Source of the DNA: Mariniblastus sp.
GTDB lineage: Bacteria > Planctomycetota > Planctomycetia > Pirellulales > Pirellulaceae
Assembly: GCA_011523945.1 (NCBI GenBank)
Contig: WTFU01000016.1
Coordinates: 1 to 33,615 of the forward strand
Direction: 5' to 3'
DNA: 33,615 nt
The stretch's first letter is position 1; every line of letters starts with the position of its first letter. Made by a program: the position numbers and the translations under genes. Of this stretch, positions 25,240-32,623 are shown piece after piece. The notes under the pieces are model-generated. The model ran no database searches. It saw only the letters and a program-made list of their open reading frames with translations, and was not told the DNA's origin.

Positions 25240-27513
25240 TTAGGCTCTAAAGTTCTGGTTGAACCACCACCAGATTCGGTAGCCGATCGAACGATAACCG
25301 GTAGAGACGCGAGCCTGGCCACCAATTCCAATCTTGGGAGCGATGGTCGGCGAATCGATTGGGACACGTGCAAAATACTGGAAGTCCTGATGTTGATAGC
25401 CCGCCACCATTTCAATCACGGGATCGGAGGCGTTGCCGTTGTTGCCGCTCATCGAGGGCTGAAGTGGATCGTAATCTTCGCGGTTGATCGCGACGTCAGT
25501 CTCGCCAATCCACTCGATTTTCGAGTGGTAGGTGTGTCCCGGGTCTGAGTAAAGTTTGATTTTTGTCGCCTGGTCGAGTTTTACAAATTTGACTTGATGT
25601 TCGGTCAGGATGACAACGGCGTACCATTTGGAAAGGTCGGCAATTTCACAAAAGCGTTGTCCCCGTTGAGCAGAGACGTTGTTATGCTGCCCGTAAAGCA
25701 GGGGACGCATGTCATAGTCCTCTGTTTCTTCTGACTGTTGGCCAGAATGTTGATAAGGCGTTGCCAGTACTGTGCCGTCGATTTTACTTTTTAGGGTTAG
25801 GTTGGAAGCACGCTCTGAGAGTTGAGCGTAAACTTTTTTGAGTTTTGCGAGATCGGCTAAAATGGATTTTGTAGGATCATTGGGTGTCGGTTCGGTAAGG
25901 TTGCGTTTTGCTAATTCTAATTTGAGAGCAGCTTCTTTTTCCTGGATTTTGCCCAGTGCGGTGACGAGTTGCATTTCAAGCTCCAAGTTTCGGAGTTGGG
26001 CTAGGGTTTGCCCTGCCGTAACCGTCTGTCCGGGACTGACCTCGAACGATTCCAATAGACCCGATTCTTTAACCCACACAGTTTCTATTTCACTGGGCAT
26101 CACGATCAGGTTGCAACGCAGTGTATGAGGAAGTGGGATAAACAGGATGAACGCGAGCACGAAACTTGCGACTCCTAGGACAACAAAAAATCTAACTTTT
26201 TTCACTTGATGCATTCGTCCGGGCACCGCCATGTATTTGTACAGTTTGTAGCCGGGCATTCCGAGCATGCCGACCATAGAAAATAAAGCTATTCCAATTC
26301 CAATGGATTCGAGGTGGTAAGGTTCCAACATTTTTGTCAGGAAGATAATAATCGAAAGCATGATAAACCAGCGATAACAAAATGCTGCCACGGTAAACAT
26401 GGCAAAGGCCCACGGTCGATTCGAGGGCATAAGTTGATCGTCGGGGATTTCCAGTCCTAACCAATTGCGACCTAGCAGTGTGGTCAACGCTTTTGTTGAC
26501 TTTTGATTGAGATTGGGGATTTCGAGAAGATCACTAAGAATGTAGTAACCGTCAAAGCGAAGTAACGGGTTACCATTGAATAGAATCGTGCTGATAGAAC
26601 TCACCAGCATGACGCGCAGGCAAACGTCTTGAACGAGTCCCGGTTGAACGAACCACCAAACGAAAGTCGCGATCGTAGCGAGGATGATCTCTACATACAT
26701 GCCGGCAGCGCCGATGGCTGCTCGGTGCCACTTGTTGGGCAGTCGCCAGCTATCAGAGACATTACAATAAAGGCACGGCGTGAGAACTAGCAGCATGAAG
26801 CCAATTTCATGGCACTCGCCTCCTAAACGTTTGCAGGCAAGACCATGGCCAAATTCATGAAATATCTTTGTGACTGCGAGGACGATTACAAACAAATACC
26901 ACTGTTTGGGGTCAAAAAAGGCATCGAAACCAGGAAGTTTCGCCTGAAATAGACTCCAGTTTATGACGACTGACATCAAGGCAATTGCTGCACAAAACAG
27001 GGTGACCCACATTGCAATCTTGGTGAAGATCCACCAAGTGTAGGGAAGCATCCAATTCAGGATTCGCTCCGGATCGAACCCCTTGTAGCGAATCGCTAGA
27101 ACGTTGGAATAGGTTCCCACTCTCTCCATCATTTTGTTCTTGTTGCCTCTTTTCAGCAGCTCTGCGCCCTGTCCCGGGACGCTCGAAGTCACAAGACTGT
27201 CTTGGTGAAATCGAGTTAATAATTGCTGAAGATCCTGCCGGGTAATTCGCTTGGGGGCAAATTTTTCGTGATAACCATCCTGGAGCTCGTCGATAGATTT
27301 TTTTCCATCGAGTTCTCGAAGTAAGTAAAACACGTGCGGCGGAAACTGAAAGTATTTTTGACCAAGGGGTTCTTTGATGACCCAGTATTCAACTCCCTGA
27401 TAGGTCATGCGGTCATAAGTCAGGTCTGACCGCATTCTCATTTGAATGGGAGGACTGCTCGGAGGCGGCGTCTGCCTTGCCGGAGGGTCGGAGGGAGGCG
27501 GGATGATCGACAT
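25240..27513 (-). CDS. PqqD-like / M50 site-2 protease / HlyD fusion membrane protein
   Basis: A 757-residue protein with three recognisable parts. After a proline-rich start, residues about 28-110 look like a PqqD-type winged helix (YWVIKEPLGQKYFQFPP, LLRELDGKKSIDEL, FHQDSLV). Next is an M50 (site-2 protease) membrane region with about six to eight helices; the zinc motif HEFGH is at 219-223 and the third ligand lies in NGNPLLRFDGYY (D321), so protease activity is plausible. From about 466 a HlyD-like part follows: a lipoyl-type hairpin (VWVKESGLLESFEVSPGQTVTAGQTLAQL), a helical hairpin near 515-580 and a beta-barrel-like end with IDGTVLATPY. The PqqD-like domain could recognise a peptide leader. 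The gene starts 9 nt after the stop of the GAF-HlyD gene, so the two form one operon. No ABC ATPase is adjacent. Confidence 0.88.
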   Translation of the reverse strand: MSIIPPPSDPPARQTPPPSSPPIQMRMRSDLTYDRMTYQGVEYWVIKEPLGQKYFQFPPHVFYLLRELDGKKSIDELQDGYHEKFAPKRITRQDLQQLLTRFHQDSLVTSSVPGQGAELLKRGNKNKMMERVGTYSNVLAIRYKGFDPERILNWMLPYTWWIFTKIAMWVTLFCAAIALMSVVINWSLFQAKLPGFDAFFDPKQWYLFVIVLAVTKIFHEFGHGLACKRLGGECHEIGFMLLVLTPCLYCNVSDSWRLPNKWHRAAIGAAGMYVEIILATIATFVWWFVQPGLVQDVCLRVMLVSSISTILFNGNPLLRFDGYYILSDLLEIPNLNQKSTKALTTLLGRNWLGLEIPDDQLMPSNRPWAFAMFTVAAFCYRWFIMLSIIIFLTKMLEPYHLESIGIGIALFSMVGMLGMPGYKLYKYMAVPGRMHQVKKVRFFVVLGVASFVLAFILFIPLPHTLRCNLIVMPSEIETVWVKESGLLESFEVSPGQTVTAGQTLAQLRNLELEMQLVTALGKIQEKEAALKLELAKRNLTEPTPNDPTKSILADLAKLKKVYAQLSERASNLTLKSKIDGTVLATPYQHSGQQSEETEDYDMRPLLYGQHNNVSAQRGQRFCEIADLSKWYAVVILTEHQVKFVKLDQATKIKLYSDPGHTYHSKIEWIGETDVAINREDYDPLQPSMSGNNGNASDPVIEMVAGYQHQDFQYFARVPIDSPTIAPKIGIGGQARVSTGYRSIGYRIWWWFNQNFRA

Positions 27514-27522
27514 CGCAACCTC

Positions 27523-29607
27523 TTAAAAGAATACTTTGGTTCGGAGGAAATCGTATATCTGATAGAAACAGACAAATCCAAGAGATCGTGTTCCACAACG
27601 AATTTTTGCTGTCGCTCCAGCACCGCTGCGAAGTTCGTTTTGGAGGTCGGCGAGTTGTGAAGGCTCAATTTCCACAAACGCGCGAAATTCTGGTGCTCCA
27701 TCGGCGGTCGGAACTCCACGGTCGTCAATGGCAATTTTCGCAAGTGTTCCGTTTAAATTTAGGTTGGGATTGGTACCAATCTTAAATTCGACATCGAGTA
27801 GTTTGTTTGGATCGTCGGCAAATGCCTGATCGACATAGGTCATCTTATTTTGTGGAATTTTCAGTTCCAGTTGCCACTGGCCCTCGAGGTCGACGACTTC
27901 AAGTAAAGCCAGATTGGACTCTGCTGGGAAATCGGTATACCTTCGTTTGAGACGAGGAGTCGTGACCGTTCCGTCGATCGGGCTTACGATTTCATGTTGG
28001 CTTTTTTTAAACTCCATTAATTCAAGTTTGGATGACAGGGTTTTGCGCTGCTTTTTGAAGAGATCGATTGCCATGCCAATCTCTGCACTCTCGGTGGAGT
28101 CTTTGAGACCGCTGGCTAATTGTGAGTTGGCATTGTCAATCTGGTGGTCAATTGCTTCGATTTCATATTTAGCGGAAGCGATTTGCATGTCCAGATCTTG
28201 GTTCTCAAGACGCAATAACGGTTGTCCCTTTGTTACTTTCGCTCGTTCATCGATCAGGATTTCACGAATGATGCCGTCGGTTTGGGCGTAAATCGTATTT
28301 CGAGTCGACGGATGCATCACGCCGTCTATTTTCATTTTGAGTTCTTTGGGAAAGAACAGCATGAAAAGAATCAAGATGCCTAATGCGGCTAACCCAGTGT
28401 TAGTTTTAGCCCTATGATCCCGGAACAACACTTGCTGCAACCAACCGAGGCGTTGCCAAAGTGGAAGCAAAAAGATCTCGCTGTGTTTTCTCGCGTTTTC
28501 TAAAGCTATTTCGGACTGCCCTACTATGAGTTGCGTGTCGAACTCAATTTGATTTTCAGGAACGTCAGCATCAAAGTACTCAATAATTAAGACGCCGAGT
28601 TTTTGCGACGCTTGCTGCTGGTGGCTTTTCATTTCAAGATCTGGCAAGGCGGGAGCACGTGCCAGCAGCGGGATGACGATCAGAGTCCGACTGTGGGATT
28701 CATCAAGGTAATCATTGATTTTTTGAGCGACTTCCGGTGCAATCCCTTCGGTACTGCCAGTGATCCAGAAAGTTGCTTCGGCGCTAACGCTGGCGGTTGC
28801 GACGTCCGACAGTAAACGCACGACGTTTGAGCGATTATCGAAACGATCCTGGCTGCTGATTGCCGAAATCTTACATTTCGTTCCATTCCACTGGCCAACA
28901 CTAACGCGATCGCAGTTAAGAAGTCGCCTAGCTTCGTTGGCAATCGCATACGCGGTATCGACTGTATTGATCGAACGGTGAGTTTCATTGATGAACTCTA
29001 GTCGATTCGTCCAGGAGTCATTTGATATCGTTTTTACGACTTGTGTTTGTTGCTGTTCCTGTTCTTCATGCCAGCGTTGAAACAGTTGGGATATCTGAGA
29101 AAGGAATCTCAAATAACCCTCCTGCGCTTGGGGGGAAATGTCGCCCCGCTGCAAAAGCTCCAGTGTTCCGCAGCATTTTTTGGTTCGGTTGTATACCGGT
29201 GAAAACAGCATCAGAAATGAATCATCACGGCCGCTGTTATTGCCATCATCAGAATCAGGGGGTTGGGCGAATGAATCAGACGTGAGACCCATCGGCCGCT
29301 CTTTGGTGACTACTTCCATTACCGCATTGCTGTGTTGCGTATTCTCTTGCGAGAGAACATCTTTGGCGCTTGCATTTGGATGTCGGCCGGTTTGATGGGT
29401 TAATTGCGGTGTTTGGTTGCCATTGACCTGCCAGAGTAACGCACCGTGCGCGCCGGTGATTTTGACAACGCGACTGAGTACGGTATCACAAAATTGATCG
29501 AAGTCTTTCTCCGTGCTGGCCATTTCATTCAACTGCTGAACCGTTCGGCGAACTTCATCGCGGATGGCAGAAGGAGAAGGACTGTTTTGTTGTTCACCAG
29601 TGGACAT
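27523..29607 (-). CDS. GAF-domain / HlyD-type membrane fusion protein
   Basis: A 694-residue protein. The N-terminal 380 residues contain two GAF-like domains (about 35-175 and 210-375), seen as the repeating pattern of TVLSRVVKITGAHGALLWQ and AYAIANEARRLLNCDRVSVGQW starts and FSPVYN/LGVLIIEYF strand ends, linked by a Gln-rich helix (EEQEQQQTQ). One membrane helix follows (about 404-420, GLAALGILILFMLFF). Residues about 430-690 are HlyD-like: a half lipoyl hairpin (IYAQTDGIIREILIDERAKVTKGQPLLRLEN), a long helical hairpin (about 470-540, IEAIDHQIDNANSQLASG to KSQHEI), a second lipoyl half with SPIDGTVTTPRL and a barrel. The GAF part should be cytoplasmic and the HlyD part outside. The ligand of the GAF domains is unknown. 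It is 203 nt after the secA-like stop and 9 nt before the M50 gene. Confidence 0.87.
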   Translation of the reverse strand: MSTGEQQNSPSPSAIRDEVRRTVQQLNEMASTEKDFDQFCDTVLSRVVKITGAHGALLWQVNGNQTPQLTHQTGRHPNASAKDVLSQENTQHSNAVMEVVTKERPMGLTSDSFAQPPDSDDGNNSGRDDSFLMLFSPVYNRTKKCCGTLELLQRGDISPQAQEGYLRFLSQISQLFQRWHEEQEQQQTQVVKTISNDSWTNRLEFINETHRSINTVDTAYAIANEARRLLNCDRVSVGQWNGTKCKISAISSQDRFDNRSNVVRLLSDVATASVSAEATFWITGSTEGIAPEVAQKINDYLDESHSRTLIVIPLLARAPALPDLEMKSHQQQASQKLGVLIIEYFDADVPENQIEFDTQLIVGQSEIALENARKHSEIFLLPLWQRLGWLQQVLFRDHRAKTNTGLAALGILILFMLFFPKELKMKIDGVMHPSTRNTIYAQTDGIIREILIDERAKVTKGQPLLRLENQDLDMQIASAKYEIEAIDHQIDNANSQLASGLKDSTESAEIGMAIDLFKKQRKTLSSKLELMEFKKSQHEIVSPIDGTVTTPRLKRRYTDFPAESNLALLEVVDLEGQWQLELKIPQNKMTYVDQAFADDPNKLLDVEFKIGTNPNLNLNGTLAKIAIDDRGVPTADGAPEFRAFVEIEPSQLADLQNELRSGAGATAKIRCGTRSLGFVCFYQIYDFLRTKVFF

Positions 29608-29810
29608 GATTGATTGATCGTGGACGGAAAAAATGAAAGGCGTTAGCTAATTGTAGATCGCATTTCTCGGGAGGGAATGGTGACGCCCCGGCAATGGACG
29701 ATTAGACAAGGTTGTGTATGGGATCGCGAAGAGTATCCGGTGATGGGAGGTTCGGTTTATAGAGACGAAGGTTTAAGCTAAAGTTCGATTAGCGGACTGA
29801 TAAAGCGGTT

Positions 29811-31715
29811 TTAATCAAAGTTGTCAAGAATCGGATCAAGTCCCATTTCTCTTTGGGACTTCGCTAACGCCTTCTCATTATACATGAGTATGCGCCGAGA
29901 ACGGTAATGTTGGTTCTCAACCTTTCGCTGTGCACGCTTAAAAAGGGAGATCCAGTAGGAACTTGTGCGGGTTTTGCCGGTCCTCCGGTACTTCTCGGCC
30001 GTTTGTTTACCAAATGCAGATTCGAGAAGCTTGTCTTCGGCTGCGATGTAAAGTTGTACTGAGCCAGGGTCCCCCTGCCGACCACAGCGTCCGAAGAGCT
30101 GTTGATCAATCCGGCTGGATTCGTGCATCTCCGTTCCAATGACATGCATTCCGCCGAGCTTCAGGATTTGTTCACGCTTTGTCGCATCCTCGGACTCTCC
30201 GCCAATTTTTATATCAGTACCTCGGCCGGCCATATTGGTGGCGACGGTGATTTTTCCTTTTTCGCCTGCCGTGGCAATGATTTCTGCTTCCCGCTCAATT
30301 TGCCTCGCGTTAAGAACTTCATGTCGAATATTGAACCGTCTGAGCAGTTTGGACACTTGTTCTGATTTTGCGATCGAACGCGTTCCGATCAAAATTGGCC
30401 TGCCCTCTCTATGGATTTCGATCGCGTCCCGAACAACTGCTTCGAATTTTTCCTTTTCGGAAAAATAGTATTTGATGGGAAGGTCCTTCCGCTGAATGGG
30501 TTTGTTGGTAGGGATGATCGACACGCCCATGTGGTAGATTTTTTTAAATTCCCGTTTGGATGAATTGGCAGTACCTGTCATCCCGGCAATATTTGGATAG
30601 CGACTGACAAAAGATTGGACGGTAATCTTCGCTTGAGTGTTGGTGTCCATTGTGACTTCTACGGCCTCATTTGCTTCGATGGCTTGGTGGATCCCTTTGC
30701 TCCATCGGCGACCTTCAGAGATGCGTCCTGTTGCTTCGTCCACGATTACAATTTCGCCATCGCGAACGACGTAATCTCGATCTCGTTTGTAATCTCTATT
30801 GACTTGGATCGAGCGTTCAAGAAAGTCGTACATTTCAAGCAGACCGATACCTGCTAATTCTTCGGGTTTGAAAATAGTGCGAACCTTGGCTGTGCCTTCA
30901 GGAGTTAGGTCAACTCTTCGTTTCTCTTTGTCGTACCAATAGTCAATGTCTTCATCGAAGTACTGGGCGGCATTGGCGGACCATTGGTGCAGGGAGGTTT
31001 GCTGCTGTTTGGTTGTTTCATCCTGTGCGGCTGAAATAATTAATGGTGTCCGAGCATCGTCAATCAAAATGCTATCGGCTTCATCGATCAGCAAAAAATG
31101 CGGCTTTCGGTGAACGGGCTTGGAGGCAGCGGATTCGGCGACGCCAGCTTGACTACCCCCGTACCAAAGTTCACGTTGTTTTTGTTCGCGTTCCTGAGAA
31201 TGGTCGCGAAGGAAGTCGAAACCAAATTCTTTCATGGTTCCGTAGGTGATACTGCATTGATAGGCTGCCCTTCTCTGCTCGCGAGACATTTCCGACTGAA
31301 TTACACCGACGGTCATACCAAGAGATTGGTAAACCGGTTGCATCCATTCGGCGTCTCGTTTCGCGAGGTAATCGTTGCTGGTCGCCAACAGTGCGCCTCG
31401 ACCGGCGAGCGCGTGGACAAACATTGGAAGAGTAGCGGTGAGTGTCTTACCTTCTCCGGTACGCATTTCAGCGACATGCCCTCTGCACATCGCGTGGCCT
31501 CCCTGAAGTTGGACATCGTAATGCTGCATGCTGAGTTGCCGTTGGGAGGCAACCTGAACCAAGGCAAATGCCCGTTCGATAAGCCCATCGACTGAGTCTG
31601 TTTGACGTGATTCAAAGCCGAGATTTAACGCGATATCCGCAAGTTCTTTATCAGACTGACCTGCATATTGAGTTGCAAGTGATTTGATGTGAGTGAGGGA
31701 GGATCCAAATTTCAC
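29811..31715 (-). CDS. SecA-like translocase ATPase, C-terminally short
   Basis: A 634-residue protein clearly of the SecA family, compared with about 900 for E. coli SecA. Intact: QLQGGHAM with the Q-motif region, Walker A RTGEGKT (85-91), ATSNDYLAKRD, Walker B LLIDEADSILIDDARTPLIIS (DEAD at 211-214, where housekeeping SecA usually has DEVD), the preprotein cross-linking domain (about 232-370), GMTGTA, VATNMAGRGTDIKIGG, and the arginine-finger region GRCGRQGDPGSVQLY. The protein ends just after the first helix of the helical scaffold domain (AQRKVENQHYRSRRILMY), so the helical wing, the rest of the scaffold and the zinc-binding tail are missing. It starts at GTG 31715. I think it is an accessory ATPase (SecA2-like) and not the main SecA. 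It heads the M50-HlyD operon. Confidence 0.9.
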   Translation of the reverse strand: MKFGSSLTHIKSLATQYAGQSDKELADIALNLGFESRQTDSVDGLIERAFALVQVASQRQLSMQHYDVQLQGGHAMCRGHVAEMRTGEGKTLTATLPMFVHALAGRGALLATSNDYLAKRDAEWMQPVYQSLGMTVGVIQSEMSREQRRAAYQCSITYGTMKEFGFDFLRDHSQEREQKQRELWYGGSQAGVAESAASKPVHRKPHFLLIDEADSILIDDARTPLIISAAQDETTKQQQTSLHQWSANAAQYFDEDIDYWYDKEKRRVDLTPEGTAKVRTIFKPEELAGIGLLEMYDFLERSIQVNRDYKRDRDYVVRDGEIVIVDEATGRISEGRRWSKGIHQAIEANEAVEVTMDTNTQAKITVQSFVSRYPNIAGMTGTANSSKREFKKIYHMGVSIIPTNKPIQRKDLPIKYYFSEKEKFEAVVRDAIEIHREGRPILIGTRSIAKSEQVSKLLRRFNIRHEVLNARQIEREAEIIATAGEKGKITVATNMAGRGTDIKIGGESEDATKREQILKLGGMHVIGTEMHESSRIDQQLFGRCGRQGDPGSVQLYIAAEDKLLESAFGKQTAEKYRRTGKTRTSSYWISLFKRAQRKVENQHYRSRRILMYNEKALAKSQREMGLDPILDNFD

Positions 31716-31825
31716 GGTATTGATTCGGATAAATATAGGATTAGCTGATTTCTTGATGAGCGAGGGCGAGTGGTGATGCCGTTGCTAAAGACAGTTTACC
31801 AACAAATGAAATCGTAATTTCTTTA

Positions 31826-31853
31826 ATTATAGGTAACCCCGGGAGTTTGTGAC
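31826..31853 (-). promoter_or_regulatory. Putative promoter of the secA-like operon
   Basis: On the minus strand GTCACA and a perfect TATAAT are 16 nt apart (minus-strand -35 at 31848-31853, -10 at 31826-31831), giving a leader of about 105 nt to the secA-like GTG. The -35 box matches the consensus at four of six positions. Confidence 0.4.
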
Positions 31854-31980
31854 CGGTTTCAGGCTACGGATTCGTTAATGTCGGTTCGATCGTAATATCC
31901 GATGGATGAAGGGCGTTTGAGAGAGTGCTAGCGAATTGTAATTGGCCCACCGACGTGTGCAGGATCAGATAGATCATGTC

Positions 31981-32009
31981 TTGAGACTGTTTAGGAAACA
32001 CTCTAGTAT
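31981..32009 (+). promoter_or_regulatory. Promoter of the 32.1 kb gene pair
   Basis: TTGAGA (31981-31986) and TAGTAT (32004-32009) are 17 nt apart, about 80 nt before ATG 32090. The gene pair downstream has no other upstream neighbour on this strand, so a promoter here is expected. Confidence 0.55.
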
Positions 32010-32089
32010 TCCGCACCCCATTTTAGGTTTCTGCACGGTAAGCAAGGGCATCGCGTCAAGTGAGTAATTTGTCGTGAACGGTGACTTTT

Positions 32090-32623
32090 ATGCTTCATTT
32101 TGAATTCAAAAAGAGTAGCCGAAAATGTTATGCGAGCGAGCGAGAATTTAAGCCGGGTGACGGTTTTTATTCAGCCCTGCTGGAGTGTGAAGATGGGCAA
32201 TCGGAACGAAGAGATTTTTCCATCGATCAGTGGGACGGGCCGCCAGAAGATTGCATCGGGTGGTGGAAGTCGAGTGTTCCTGAAGTGGGAAAGGGAAGAG
32301 TTTATTGGGCGCCGAAAAGAGTGCTCATTGCATATTTTGAGCATTTGCAAACGAGTGAGCAAACGGCAGATTTGGCGTTTGTTACCGGTTTGTTGTTAAT
32401 GCAAAAAAAGATGTTGACCCAGTTGGATAGCGAGCATGGAGAATCAACACTGGAATTGCATTGTCGATCTTCCAATACCACTTATTCTTTGGCGGTTGTT
32501 GATATCAGTCCCGAGCGACTTGCTGCCATTCAGCAAGAGCTTGCCGAAAAATTATTTGTTGACCAACCGATCTCAGATGATGCGGAAGGCGATGAAGTGA
32601 GCGGAGAAGTAAATTCAGAGTGA
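32090..32623 (+). CDS. Conserved hypothetical protein (planctomycete type)
   Basis: A 177-residue cytoplasmic protein from ATG 32090, chosen because GGTGA at 32080-32084 sits 5 nt upstream; GTG 32081 is also in frame. The N-terminal part has the pattern KCYASEREFKPGDGFYSAL, RRDFSIDQWDGPPEDCIGWWKSSVP, VYWAPKRVLIAYFEHL and LAFVTGLLLMQKKML, which I recognise as a small family of proteins of unknown function in planctomycetes. In relatives the start often has paired Cys; here only single Cys residues remain (for example Cys in RKCYAS and LECED), so a metal site is doubtful. The C-terminus is acidic (DDAEGDEVSGEVNSE). The stop codon overlaps the next start in GTGA, so the two proteins are probably made together. 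Confidence 0.8.
   Translation: MLHFEFKKSSRKCYASEREFKPGDGFYSALLECEDGQSERRDFSIDQWDGPPEDCIGWWKSSVPEVGKGRVYWAPKRVLIAYFEHLQTSEQTADLAFVTGLLLMQKKMLTQLDSEHGESTLELHCRSSNTTYSLAVVDISPERLAAIQQELAEKLFVDQPISDDAEGDEVSGEVNSE

Larger units (their letters stand above)
31716..32080. other. Divergent intergenic region of 365 nt
   Basis: Lies between the secA-like gene (minus) and the gene at 32.1 kb (plus). It holds one promoter-like site for each direction (see separate entries) and no reading frame worth calling. No operator or terminator was recognised. Confidence 0.6.

Noticed and set aside
29811..31715. Reading the SecA-like gene as the main SecA
   Set aside because: It lacks the helical wing, most of the scaffold and the zinc tail needed by housekeeping SecA.
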